Part shown: positions 1 through 8,347 of the stretch, in pieces
Position numbering within the stretch: position 1 is the stretch's first letter
How the letters are laid out: the number at the start of each line of letters is the position of its first letter
Notes under the pieces: generated by a model
The model's database searches: none
Told to the model about the DNA's origin: nothing
What the model saw: only the letters and a program-made list of their open reading frames with translations
Made by a program: the position numbers and the translations under genes
Assembly: GCF_032670585.1 (NCBI RefSeq)
Contig: NZ_JAVQHL010000001.1
Location: forward strand, 62,001 to 126,000
DNA: 64,000 bases
Direction of reading: 5' to 3'
From: Ostreiculturibacter nitratireducens
Lineage (GTDB): Bacteria; Pseudomonadota; Alphaproteobacteria; Rhodobacterales; Rhodobacteraceae

Positions 1-858
1 GATGGCCTCGGCAAGGCCGTTCAGCGCGACGCGCACGGCCGTCGTCATCTCCTGGTCACCGCCCTGGTTCATCATCGCGTAGGATACGCGCGACATCAGG
101 TCTTCGCCGAAGCGGATCTGCGGGTTCATCAGGCCCGAGGACACAAGCACGCGGCCGTCGGTGAGGTCGCACAGATGCGCGGCGATCGTCGTGGAGCCGA
201 GGTCGATCGCGAGGCCGAGAAGCGGAGCGTCGTGGAACCCCGGCCAGAAATCGACGATCCTGGCGCGGCCCTTGTGGTCGCGGTGGACGGCGACCGTGAT
301 CTTCCATTCGCCCTTGCGCAGCGTGGGCTGGAGGCGCCGGAGGATAGGCATGTCGGCCTCCACCCCCTCGATCTGCCATTGCGCGGCGAGGGCGGCGGAG
401 AGCCGCTGGAAGTCGCCAGTCGGCTCGTGCATGTCGGGTTCCTGCACCTCGACGTAATAGAGCCGCACGGCGGGATCCATGGTGATGGCCCGAGCCGTCG
501 CCGACTTGCGGATCACCTGGCGGTGTACCTGGCTTTCGGGCGGCACGTCGATGACGACGTCGCCCATGACCTTGGCCTGGCATCCCAGGCGTCGGCCTTC
601 CTTCAGGCCGCGGATGCGGTCATAGCGCTCCTCGACGGCGTTCCATTCCGACAGCGCGCTCTCGGACACGGTGACGCCGTGCTTCGGGAATTCGCCGTAG
701 GAAGGCGTGATCTGGCATTTCGAGCAGATGCCGCGCCCGCCGCAGACCGAGTCGAGGTCGACCCCGAGTTTGCGCGCAGCCGTGAGCACCGGCGTGCCGA
801 CGGGAACGCGTCCGCGTTTGCCCGATGGCGTGAAAATGACGAGGGCGTCGTCGCTCAT
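1..858 (-). CDS. Corrinoid reductive activator (RACo-like), 2Fe-2S plus ASKHA domains, C-terminus outside window
   Basis: Read on the minus strand from an ATG at 858 preceded by AAGGGG; the frame stays open to the window edge, so the gene is partial (286 codons seen). The N-terminus is a plant-type ferredoxin domain with Cys39, Cys45, Cys48 (CGGRGICSKC) and Cys93 in RRLGC. Near residue 205 an ASKHA nucleotide-binding fold begins with AIDLGSTTIAAHLCD. This architecture is that of RamA/RACo-like proteins, which use ATP to re-reduce cob(II)alamin on corrinoid proteins so that methyl transfer can continue. The next genes upstream encode a methyltetrahydrofolate:corrinoid methyltransferase and a MetF-like enzyme, which fits. 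The corrinoid protein and substrate methyltransferase should lie beyond position 1; that is inference. Confidence 0.85.
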   Translation of the reverse strand, partial: MSDDALVIFTPSGKRGRVPVGTPVLTAARKLGVDLDSVCGGRGICSKCQITPSYGEFPKHGVTVSESALSEWNAVEERYDRIRGLKEGRRLGCQAKVMGDVVIDVPPESQVHRQVIRKSATARAITMDPAVRLYYVEVQEPDMHEPTGDFQRLSAALAAQWQIEGVEADMPILRRLQPTLRKGEWKITVAVHRDHKGRARIVDFWPGFHDAPLLGLAIDLGSTTIAAHLCDLTDGRVLVSSGLMNPQIRFGEDLMSRVSYAMMNQGGDQEMTTAVRVALNGLAEAI

Positions 859-1177
859 GATATCCCCTTTGCCTGTCCGCTCGCCATTTCTAGGCGAGGG
901 TCCGCCGGGCGCAAGGTCCGTCCGCGGCAACTGATGGTCAGCTTGCGGCTTCGTCGGGTGAAATGCTGTCGCTAAGCGTCGTCAGCGTGTCGCAGCGGGG
1001 CCGCCAAGGTCGGGGAGGATCGACAGGCGGCCCGCTCACGAAGACCGCATGGTCTGCGGACTCGCACTGCTACCCCCGCGACGAGGGAGGGCCGTTGCGG
1101 TGCAACGGTGGTGACGCGGGGGAGGCAGGGGAGAACATGCCCCGGAGCGGTCCGGGACATGGGAATCTTGGGCAGGC
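859..1177. other. Intergenic region between activator and methyltransferase
   Basis: This 319-bp gap separates two minus-strand genes of the C1 module. It holds the inverted repeat at 1136-1161, and presumably the promoter or processing region for the activator gene downstream. The short open frames crossing it have no ribosome-binding site or recognisable product, so I call no gene here. Confidence 0.5.
1136..1161 (-). terminator. GC-rich hairpin after the methyltransferase gene
   Basis: CATGCCCCGGA (1136-1146) and TCCGGGACATG (1151-1161) pair with one mismatch around a 4-nt loop. The hairpin starts 17 nt after the stop codon of the minus-strand methyltransferase gene. Only a weak pyrimidine tract follows on the minus strand, so it may be a terminator or an mRNA-stabilising or processing element. 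Confidence 0.4.
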
Positions 1178-2161
1178 TCAGCCGCGCGCGCGGCGACGGC
1201 CTTCGCGCCCGCCACGGCCACTGGCCGCCGCGGCAGCGGAGGCTTCGGCGAAGGGCGTGCCCTGTTCCACGGCTTCCAGCACGCGGGAGAAGCGGATCCA
1301 CTCACCGCCGTTCGGGTCGTGGTTCATCAGGAAGTTGGCGGCGCGGATCGCCTCCATCTCGACTTGACGGACGGGGTTCATGATCGCCGAGGTCATGCCC
1401 GCGCCGATCGCCATCGGCAGGAAGGCCGCGTTGATCCCGTGGCGGTGCGGCAGGCCGAACGAGATGTTCGAGGCGCCGCAGGTCGTGTTGACGCCGAGCT
1501 CTTCGCGCAGGCGCCGGACCAGGGTGAAGACCTGCTGGCCGGCCGAGCCCATCGCGCCCACCGGCATGACGAGCGGGTCAACGACGATGTCGTGCGCCGG
1601 GATGCCGAAGTCGGCCGCGCGCTCGACGATCTTCTTCGCCACGGCGAAGCGGACCTCGGGATCCTCGGAGATGCCGGTGTCGTCGTTCGAGATCGCCACG
1701 ACAGGCACGTTGTACTTCTTGACGAGCGGCAGAACGAGTTCGAGACGCTCTTCCTCGCCGGTGACCGAGTTCAGCAGCGGACGGCCTTCGCAGGCTTCGA
1801 GACCGGCTTCGAGCGCGCCCGGAACCGAGCTGTCGATGCAGAGCGGCACGTCGACCAGAGCCTGCACGCGCTTGACGAGCTCGGGCATCAGCATCGGTTC
1901 GACGAAGTTGTTGTCGGCGTAGCGCGGGTCTTCGGCCATCTTCTTGGTGAAGACGGCGCCCGAGTTGATGTCGAGAACGGTGGCGCCGCAGGCGACCTGC
2001 TCCAGCGCGTCCTTCTCGACGGTCGAGAAGTTGCCGTCTTCAAGCTCGGCCGCGAGTTTCTTGCGGCCCGTCGGGTTGATCCGCTCGCCGATGACGCAGA
2101 AGGGCTCGTCGAAGCCGATGACAACGGTTTTCGATTTAGATTCCAGAACGGTACGGGTCAT
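1178..2161 (-). CDS. Methyltetrahydrofolate:corrinoid methyltransferase (pterin-binding TIM barrel)
   Basis: A 327-residue protein whose family moves methyl groups between a corrinoid protein and tetrahydrofolate. Pterin-binding (DHPS-like) landmarks are visible: GERINPTGRKK near residue 26, VLDINSGA near 62, CIDSSVPGALEAGL, LNSVTGEEER, VDPLVMPVGA and the diagnostic CGASNISFGLPHRHGIN. It resembles AcsE/MtvA-type proteins rather than full-length MetH, because B12-binding and activation domains are absent. It lies 16 bp after the MetF-like gene on the same strand, so the pair is likely co-transcribed. The flow is probably substrate methyl to corrinoid protein to THF, followed by oxidation through the MetF-like enzyme. 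The C-terminus ends in a short Gly/Arg-rich tail. Confidence 0.88.
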   Translation of the reverse strand: MTRTVLESKSKTVVIGFDEPFCVIGERINPTGRKKLAAELEDGNFSTVEKDALEQVACGATVLDINSGAVFTKKMAEDPRYADNNFVEPMLMPELVKRVQALVDVPLCIDSSVPGALEAGLEACEGRPLLNSVTGEEERLELVLPLVKKYNVPVVAISNDDTGISEDPEVRFAVAKKIVERAADFGIPAHDIVVDPLVMPVGAMGSAGQQVFTLVRRLREELGVNTTCGASNISFGLPHRHGINAAFLPMAIGAGMTSAIMNPVRQVEMEAIRAANFLMNHDPNGGEWIRFSRVLEAVEQGTPFAEASAAAAASGRGGREGRRRARG

Positions 2162-2177
2162 TCTTTATCCTATCTCT

Positions 2178-3098
2178 TCAGCTTTTCGCGGCCGGGACAG
2201 CGGACTTGCCGCCGTTTTCGATAGCCCAGTTTGCGTTCGTGGTGATCCCGCCCAGCGGGAAGAAGTGCACGGCCTCGATGCCGAAGTCCGGGTTCTTCGC
2301 CTTGTGCGCGGCAAGCGCGGAGACGAATTCCGTCGGCTCGTAGGGCAGGAGGAGCTTAGTGACGTCCATCGCGCGCTTCTGAAGGACGCGGAGCGAGGGG
2401 CCGACGCCGCAGGCGATGGCGAACTTGATGAGAGTCTGAAGCTTGGCGGGGCCCGCGACGCCGATGTGGACCGGCAGCTTGATGCCCTCGGCGGCAAGCC
2501 GGTTGGCCCAGGCGATGACGGGATCGGCCTCGAAGCAGAACTGCGTGGCAAGCGCCATCTTCGCGTCGGTGCGCTCGGAGAACGCCTGCTTCCAGCGCAG
2601 CGCTTCCATCACGTTCTTGTCCGAACCGTCCGGATCGATGTCGCGGTTGCCCTCGGGGTGACCGGCGACGTGAAGACGCTCGAACCCGTCAAAGAGGCCG
2701 GTCTCGAGGAGCTGCATGGAGCAGTGGAAATCGCCGTGCGGTTCCGCAACACCACCCGCGAGCAGGAGTGCCTGCTTGACGTTTGCCTCACCTTGGTAAC
2801 GGGCGATCCAGTCGGCGAGCGTCGCCTTGTTGGCGATGATCCGTGCCGGGAAGTGCGGCATCACGGTGTAGCCTTCGCCGGCGAGACGCGCGGCGGTCTT
2901 GACCATGTCATCGATCGGCGTGCCGTCGATATGGGCGATGTAGACCCGGGTGCCCTTCGGCAGAAGGGCGCGGAAGTCCTCGACCTTCTCCGCCGTTCGA
3001 GGCATCACCTCGATCGAGTAATCCTTGAGAAAAGCCTCGACCTCGGCAGAAACGCCCTTCGGCGCAGCTTCCTCGCGGCGGAATTTCAAAAGTGCCAT
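2178..3098 (-). CDS. MetF-like methylenetetrahydrofolate reductase
   Basis: Likely a flavin-dependent oxidoreductase interconverting methyl-THF and methylene-THF in the cytoplasm. The 306-residue product starts MALLKFRREE at an ATG (3096-3098) with TCTGGAGGG just upstream; a longer frame from a TTG at 3134 is less likely. Family signs are YIAHIDGTPIDDMV, ALLLAGG, DRLHVAGHPEG-like FERLHVAGHPEGN and ATQFCFE, the equivalent of the ITQFFFD motif of MetF. It is divergent from biosynthetic MetF and sits between a methyl-THF:corrinoid methyltransferase and a 'virulence factor' protein. This suggests it runs in the oxidative direction on methyl-THF derived from demethylation. Direction is inference. 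Confidence 0.82.
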   Translation of the reverse strand: MALLKFRREEAAPKGVSAEVEAFLKDYSIEVMPRTAEKVEDFRALLPKGTRVYIAHIDGTPIDDMVKTAARLAGEGYTVMPHFPARIIANKATLADWIARYQGEANVKQALLLAGGVAEPHGDFHCSMQLLETGLFDGFERLHVAGHPEGNRDIDPDGSDKNVMEALRWKQAFSERTDAKMALATQFCFEADPVIAWANRLAAEGIKLPVHIGVAGPAKLQTLIKFAIACGVGPSLRVLQKRAMDVTKLLLPYEPTEFVSALAAHKAKNPDFGIEAVHFFPLGGITTNANWAIENGGKSAVPAAKS

Positions 3099-3124
3099 CG
3101 TGGCCCTCCAGAGTTCACGGGGTG

Positions 3125-3421
3125 TCACGCCCAACCGTCATTCGCAATGAGCGCCTTGATGCGCTCGTTGTCGTAATCCGCCTCGATCCGCGCCGCTTCT
3201 GCGGCCGCCACCTCGGCATCCTCACCAGCCACCTCGTAGGGGGCCGCCTTGCGCCATTCCGCGAGATACGCATCGGTCTCGCGCGCTCCAACCTTCATCG
3301 CGCAACGGTCGATGGCCTGCTCGAAACGCTCGGGCAGGGGCTTTTTGACGCCGCGCCGTCCCTTGCCCACGATGACCTGGGCCGGGATGTCGCGCCAGTA
3401 AACGATCGTAACCTCTGCCAT
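3125..3421 (-). CDS. Small 'virulence factor' family protein (PF13769-like)
   Basis: This 98-residue protein starts MAEVTIVYWRDIPAQV at an ATG at 3421. It matches the pattern of the small family named 'virulence factor' in Pfam: IVYWRDIPAQVIVGKGRRG, a DRCAMKVGARETDAYLAEW segment, and an acidic Ala-rich C-terminus. The name is historical and gives no proven function. It precedes the MetF-like gene by 26 bp and is probably the first gene of the C1 operon, so a role in one-carbon or corrinoid metabolism is more plausible than virulence. No signal peptide or membrane segment is visible. A longer frame upstream to 3580 lacks a convincing start. Confidence 0.7.
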   Translation of the reverse strand: MAEVTIVYWRDIPAQVIVGKGRRGVKKPLPERFEQAIDRCAMKVGARETDAYLAEWRKAAPYEVAGEDAEVAAAEAARIEADYDNERIKALIANDGWA

Positions 3422-3662
3422 GATGTGCGATTCCTTTCGCGAACTTGATACGCCTCGATCCGCGACATGCGACGACGGTTTTCGACATGTCGCCTTCGCG
3501 ATGCGACGCGCGCGTATTGATAGCAGGGATAAGGGGTCGCGCAACGTGTGCGAGCCGTGAAATCTGATCGCCATGATCATTCGGCGGCCGCGCCATGACG
3601 CTTGATTGCGCTGCCCCTCATCACTACGTTGGAAGCAACTTGATATCCGGAGGGCGTGTCAG

Positions 3663-4775
3663 ATGGCGCCCAGGCGTCGCGAGGGTGTGGGCGCGTTCCC
3701 AAGACCGGTTGAACCCCCGATCACCCCGAAGCCCGACCCGGCGCAGCTATATGCCGCGCTGGACCTCGGGACCAACAGTTGCCGCATGCTGATTGCCCAG
3801 CCGAAGGGCAGCCAGTTCCATGTGGTCGACAGTTTCTCGAAATCCGTTCAGCTCGGTCAAGGGCTGGAGGCTTCGGGCCGGCTTTCGCGCGCGTCGATGT
3901 CGCGGACCGTCCAGGCGATGCAGGTCTGTCGGCGCAAGATCGAGCAGCACAACGTCAAGCGGATGCGGCTCGTTGCGACGGAAGCCTGCCGGCGGGCCCG
4001 CAACGCCCGCGATTTCGTCCGCTACGTCGAAAGGGAGACCGGGCTTCAGCTGGAGATCATCGAGCCCGAGGAGGAGGCGCGGCTCGCCGTCGTCGCCTGC
4101 GCGCCTCTCGTTTCGACGCGCACGGAGCAGCTTCTCGTGGTCGATATCGGCGGCGGCTCGACGGAACTCGTCTGGATCGACCTTTCCGCCGTTCCACGGC
4201 ACGAGCGGCCGCGCGCGATCATGCGGCTGCACGCGGGATTCCATCCGCCGGAAAGCCCGTTCCCGGCGGCGAAGGTCGTTGACTGGATCAGCGTTCCCCT
4301 GGGAGTCGCGACGCTCAAGGACCAGTTCTCGGATGTCGAGGACGACGCCGCGCGCTTCGCGCTGATGTCCTGGTATTTCGAGGAGAAGCTGGCGGACTTC
4401 TCGCCCTACAACGCGACTCATCCTCGCGAGGGGTTCCAGATCATCGGCACCTCGGGGACGGTTACCACGGTCGCGGCGAGCCATCTCGGCCTGCGCCGCT
4501 ATGACCGCAACAAGGTCGACGGGCTTCGGATGACCTCGGACCAGATCGACCGGGTGATCCGCGGCTATCTCAGCCTTGGCCCGGAAGGGCGGCGGACGGA
4601 CCCGCGGATCGGGCGGGACCGGCACACTCTGATCATGTCGGGCGCCGCGATCCTTCAGGCGCTGATGCGGATCTGGCCGACGGACCGGCTTTCGGTGGCG
4701 GACCGGGGGCTGCGCGAAGGACTTCTCTATGCGCAGATGTCGGCCGACGGCGTCCTCGAGGACGACCGCTTCTGA
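3663..4775 (+). CDS. ppx: Exopolyphosphatase / pppGpp phosphatase family
   Basis: A 370-residue Ppx/GppA-family phosphatase that hydrolyses terminal phosphates of polyphosphate and/or the gamma-phosphate of pppGpp. The ASKHA phosphate-binding motifs are clear: AALDLGTNSCRMLIAQ near residue 30, VVDIGGGSTELVWID near 145, and IGTSGTVTTVAA near 260. The C-terminal HD domain found in longer Ppx proteins is absent, the usual short form in alphaproteobacteria. The ATG at 3663 follows GGAGGGCGTGTCAG; the frame is open further upstream but without a better site. rlmE follows on the same strand about 95 bp later, a pairing common in this group. Confidence 0.87.
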   Translation: MAPRRREGVGAFPRPVEPPITPKPDPAQLYAALDLGTNSCRMLIAQPKGSQFHVVDSFSKSVQLGQGLEASGRLSRASMSRTVQAMQVCRRKIEQHNVKRMRLVATEACRRARNARDFVRYVERETGLQLEIIEPEEEARLAVVACAPLVSTRTEQLLVVDIGGGSTELVWIDLSAVPRHERPRAIMRLHAGFHPPESPFPAAKVVDWISVPLGVATLKDQFSDVEDDAARFALMSWYFEEKLADFSPYNATHPREGFQIIGTSGTVTTVAASHLGLRRYDRNKVDGLRMTSDQIDRVIRGYLSLGPEGRRTDPRIGRDRHTLIMSGAAILQALMRIWPTDRLSVADRGLREGLLYAQMSADGVLEDDRF

Positions 4776-4871
4776 TCCGGCATTCCGGACGGAGTGATTG
4801 CGGCGGAGCCGGGCCGCGGATATTGGGGCAACAGCAGGACAAGGACCGCGGATCGCGCGGGTGGAATGGGC

Positions 4872-5612
4872 ATGGCGAAGGAAACTGGCGGCAAGAGCGG
4901 CCGCGGGCAGCGGGAATTGAGGGTTCGTGTCAAGACGGCGAAGGGGCGCAAGCTCTCCTCGACGCTCTGGCTCGAGCGGCAACTGAACGACCCCTACGTG
5001 ATCCGCGCCAAGAAGGATGGCTATCGCGGCCGCGCGGCCTACAAGATCATCGAACTGGATGACAAGTTCCACTTCCTCGTTCCGGGGGCGCGGGTCGTCG
5101 ACCTCGGCTGCGCGCCGGGCGGGTGGTGCCAGGTCGCCGTCGAGCGGGTGAATGCCCTTGGCGAAAAGTCAGGCAAGAAGCGCGGCACGGTTCTGGGCGT
5201 CGACCTCCAGGAGGTCGAGCCGATTGCCGGCGCCGAGATTCACCAGCTGGATTTCCTCTCCGAAGGCGCGGACGAGAAGGTGAAGGCCTGGCTCGGCGGC
5301 AAGGCCGATGTCGTCATGTCGGACATGGCGGCGGCCGCCTCGGGGCACAAGCAGACGGACCACCTGCGGATCATCGCGCTGTGCGAGGCGGCTGCGGACT
5401 TCGCCTTCGACGTGCTGGAGGAGGGCGGAACCTTTGTCGCCAAGGTCCTCGCGGGTGGCGCCGAGGGCGAACTTCAGACGCGGCTCAAGAAGGCTTTCAC
5501 CAAGGTCGCGCACGTCAAGCCGCCGGCGAGCCGTTCGGACAGTTCGGAGAAATTCGTGGTCGCCACCGGATTCCGCGGCCGGCCCGAGGATGAAAGGGAC
5601 GAGAGCGACTAG
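4872..5612 (+). CDS. rlmE: 23S rRNA (uridine-2'-O-)-methyltransferase RlmE (FtsJ/RrmJ)
   Basis: A 246-residue SAM-dependent methyltransferase expected to 2'-O-methylate U2552 in the 23S rRNA A-loop. Motif I is VDLGCAPGGWCQVAVE. The K-D-K-E tetrad can be traced through GRAAYKI, VVMSDMAA, FVAKVL and SSEKFVVATGF. It carries a basic N-terminal extension of about 35 residues rich in Lys and Arg, common in alphaproteobacterial homologs. The chosen ATG (4872) follows GGGTGG; another in-frame ATG lies at 4866. The stop overlaps the stop of the convergent membrane-protein gene by a few bases. Confidence 0.9.
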   Translation: MAKETGGKSGRGQRELRVRVKTAKGRKLSSTLWLERQLNDPYVIRAKKDGYRGRAAYKIIELDDKFHFLVPGARVVDLGCAPGGWCQVAVERVNALGEKSGKKRGTVLGVDLQEVEPIAGAEIHQLDFLSEGADEKVKAWLGGKADVVMSDMAAAASGHKQTDHLRIIALCEAAADFAFDVLEEGGTFVAKVLAGGAEGELQTRLKKAFTKVAHVKPPASRSDSSEKFVVATGFRGRPEDERDESD

Positions 5613-6139
5613 GCCGCGTCCTTGCGGCCCTTCGCGGCCTTCATCCCTTTCGACTTCATCGAAACCCAGTCCATCAGTGCGAGAAGCACGCCCGAGGCGA
5701 CGAAGACGAGGTGGATCGTGACCATCCACGCGATCTTCTCCGAAGGGTATTTGTCGACGTCCATGAAGACCTTGAGCAGGTGAATCCCCGAGATCGCGAC
5801 GATCGAGGCGACAAGCTTCAGCTTCAGGGTGGAGAAATCGACCTCTCCCTGCCAGTCGGGGCGGTCTTCGTGCCCGACCGTGTCCATGCGACTGACGAAA
5901 TTCTCATAGCCCGAAAAGATGACGATCAGGACGAGATTGCCCGCAAGGGAAAGATCGATCAGCGCCAGGACGCCGAGGACAGCGTCGTCCACGCTGATGT
6001 CCGGCAAGGCGCGTGCGAAATCGACGAGTTCGCCAAGGAAGGCGTAGACGAGGATCGCGAGCGCGCCGACGAGCCCCACATACATCGGCGCCATCAGCCA
6101 GCGGCTGGCGAAGAGTCCGCGTTCGATCAACTTTTCCAT
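5609..6139 (-). CDS. UPF0114 (YqhA/TIGR00645) family inner-membrane protein
   Basis: A 176-residue membrane protein of the YqhA family, whose biochemical role is unknown. Hydrophobic segments are seen around residues 14-36 (LMAPMYVGLVGALAILVYAF), 52-77, 107-127 and 138-160. The family pattern IERGLFASRWLMAPMYVGL at the N-terminus and GNLVLIVIFSGYENFVSR in the second segment is intact. It ends in a Lys-rich cytoplasmic tail. It converges on rlmE with overlapping stop codons, so the two are not co-transcribed. The start ATG at 6139 is the only sensible one before the first membrane segment. Confidence 0.85.
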   Translation of the reverse strand: MEKLIERGLFASRWLMAPMYVGLVGALAILVYAFLGELVDFARALPDISVDDAVLGVLALIDLSLAGNLVLIVIFSGYENFVSRMDTVGHEDRPDWQGEVDFSTLKLKLVASIVAISGIHLLKVFMDVDKYPSEKIAWMVTIHLVFVASGVLLALMDWVSMKSKGMKAAKGRKDAA

Positions 6140-6343
6140 GCCGAGGCCCTCCGCTTCAGACTGGCCGCTCTATGGCAAAACATCCGGGAAAGCGAAAGAG
6201 CCGCGTGCGGCTCACGCCGTCGCGTCCGGACGGACCCGCGGCAGCCGCGACGATCACCGGAGGCTCAACTCGACCCTTGCGCAAACCGTAACCTCCATCC
6301 ATGACAGCACAACCCGAACCCTACCCGCGCGAGGCGAGAACAC

Positions 6344-8347
6344 ATGCGCTACTTTCTGGGCGTCGACACCGGCGGCACCTACACCGATGCGGTCATCCTG
6401 GACGAGGGGACCAGCCGCGTCATCGGTTGGGCCAAGGCGCTGACCACGCGTTCCGACCTGGCCGTCGGAATCGGCGGGGCGATAGATGCGGCGCTGTCGC
6501 AGGCAGGCGTCGCGGCGTCCGATATCGCGCTCGTTTCGCTGTCCACGACGCTCGCGACGAACGCGCTCGTGGAGGGGCAGGGCGGCCGCGTGGCGCTGGT
6601 CTTCATCGGCTTCACCGATTCCGATTTCGAGCGGGCGGGGCTGGCCGAGGCGGTCGGCAACGACCCGGTGATCCGGCTTGTCGGAGGGCATGGTCATTCC
6701 GGCGACGAACTCGCGCCGCTGGATGTCGCTGAACTCGAGCGGCAGGTCTCCCGGATCGGCTCCGAAGTCGAGGCCTTCGCAGTGGCCGCGCATTTCGCCA
6801 CGCGCAACACCGCGCATGAGCGGATGGCCCGTGACGTCATCCGGCGGATCACGGGGCGCCCGGTCACCTGCTCGCACGAGCTTTCGGCGCAATTGAACGG
6901 GCCGCGGCGCGCGTTGACGGCCGTGCTGAACGCCAGGCTCGTCGGCATGATCGACCGTCTGGTTTCGGCCTGCGAGCGGCATCTGGAGGACATCTCCGTG
7001 CACGTGCCGATGATGGTCGTGCGGGGCGACGGCGCGCTGATCTCGGCCGAGATCGTGCGCGAACGGCCGATCGAGACCATCCTCTCCGGCCCTGCGGCAA
7101 GCATCGTCGGCGCCAGGTGGCTGAGTGGCGAACGGAACGCGCTTGTTTCGGACATCGGCGGCACGACGACGGACGTGGCGCTTCTTCGCGACGGTCTGCC
7201 CGAGATCGACCCCCAGGGCGCGCGCGTCGGGCGCTACCGGACCATGGTTGAGGCGGTCGCGATGCGGACCTTCGGTCTGGGGGGCGACAGCGAGGTTCGG
7301 CTTGTGCCTCAGGGACTGCGGACCGAGGTGCGGCTTGGCCCGCGTCGGCGGGTCCCGGTGTCCCTGCTGGCTTCGCAGCATCCCGCGATGGTGCACGCCG
7401 CCCTTGATCGTGCTCTCTCGGCCGAGGTCGCGGGCGAGTTCGACGGGGTCTTCGTCATGCCGGTGCCGGGGCTCGCGACGGGGCTCCCGTCCCGTGACGC
7501 GGGCCTGCTGGAGCGGATCTCCCGCGCGATGCCGCTGTCGGAGGTCGTGCGGACCCGGCTGGACCTGCCCGCTCTCGACAGGCTCGTCGCGCGGGGGCTC
7601 GTCGTGGTTTCCGGTGTCACTCCCTCTGACGCGAGCCACGCCCTCGGCCTCATGGACAGTTGGGACGCAAGCGCGGCCGAGAAGGGGCTGCGCCTCTTCG
7701 CCCGCAAGCGGGAATCCAGCGGCGAACGCATCGCCACGGATGCGGTCGCGATGGCGCAACTGATCGTCGACCGGTTGACGGAACAGACCGTCGAATGCCT
7801 GCTCGAGACAGCCTTCGCGGAAGACGCCGCCTTCGCCGACGAGGATCCGGCGCCGCTCGCACGGCACCGCATTGTCCGCGCAGGCCTGGACGGACATCGC
7901 GGCGTGCTGGAATTCACGGCACGGCTCGGGGTCCCGCTGATTGGACTGGGCGCTTCGGCGCCGAACTATTACCGGGCTGTCGGCAAGCGCCTGGGATGCC
8001 CCGTGGTCCTGCCCGAGCACGCCGGTGTCGCCAACGCCATCGGGGCCGTCGTCGGGCAGGTAAGCCAGCGGGTGTCGGCCGAAATCACCAGTCCGGGCGA
8101 GGGGCGTTTCGTGGCGCATCTGTCGGACGGGCCGCAGTCCTTCGGGGACCGCGACGAGGCGTTTGCGGCGGTCGAGGCCGCGCTGTCCGACGAGGCGATG
8201 GGCCGTGCCAGGGCAGCTGGCGCGGAGCACGTGCGGCTCATCGCGGAGCGGAACCTGTCCGAGGTGGAGATCGAGGGCAAGCAGGTCTTCATCAATGCCA
8301 CGGTAACGGTGGTCGCCTCGGGGCGCCCCCGCGTCGCCCACGCGTGA
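6344..8347 (+). CDS. Hydantoinase/oxoprolinase A family protein, orphan
   Basis: A 667-residue protein with the Hydant_A_N and hydantoinase A domains: FLGVDTGGTYTDAVIL at the N-terminus, STTLATNALVEG near residue 68, and a second nucleotide-binding motif VSDIGGTTTDVALL near 267. Members hydrolyse cyclic amides (5-oxoproline, N-methylhydantoin) with ATP or form part of acetone carboxylase. Normally a HyuB partner is adjacent; none is present here. The substrate cannot be told from sequence. Its ASKHA core resembles the corrinoid activator at the window start, and single HyuA-like genes can occur near C1 genes, so a link to that module is possible but unproven. The ATG follows GCGAGGCGAG. Confidence 0.8.
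   Translation: MRYFLGVDTGGTYTDAVILDEGTSRVIGWAKALTTRSDLAVGIGGAIDAALSQAGVAASDIALVSLSTTLATNALVEGQGGRVALVFIGFTDSDFERAGLAEAVGNDPVIRLVGGHGHSGDELAPLDVAELERQVSRIGSEVEAFAVAAHFATRNTAHERMARDVIRRITGRPVTCSHELSAQLNGPRRALTAVLNARLVGMIDRLVSACERHLEDISVHVPMMVVRGDGALISAEIVRERPIETILSGPAASIVGARWLSGERNALVSDIGGTTTDVALLRDGLPEIDPQGARVGRYRTMVEAVAMRTFGLGGDSEVRLVPQGLRTEVRLGPRRRVPVSLLASQHPAMVHAALDRALSAEVAGEFDGVFVMPVPGLATGLPSRDAGLLERISRAMPLSEVVRTRLDLPALDRLVARGLVVVSGVTPSDASHALGLMDSWDASAAEKGLRLFARKRESSGERIATDAVAMAQLIVDRLTEQTVECLLETAFAEDAAFADEDPAPLARHRIVRAGLDGHRGVLEFTARLGVPLIGLGASAPNYYRAVGKRLGCPVVLPEHAGVANAIGAVVGQVSQRVSAEITSPGEGRFVAHLSDGPQSFGDRDEAFAAVEAALSDEAMGRARAAGAEHVRLIAERNLSEVEIEGKQVFINATVTVVASGRPRVAHA

Noticed and set aside
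1040..1145. Cobalamin-riboswitch-like words on the plus strand (CTACCCCCGCGAC and GAGGCAGGGGAGAACATGCC)
   Set aside because: They vaguely recall the cobalamin riboswitch CCCCCGCAAC segment and B12 box, but with insertions, without the other conserved segments, and on the strand with no gene downstream. The neighbouring genes are all minus-strand.
6254..8341. 695-codon open frame antisense to the hydantoinase-A gene
   Set aside because: High-GC genes of this type leave long antisense frames open. The product is Arg/Asp/His-rich without any domain, and the plus-strand gene is clearly real.
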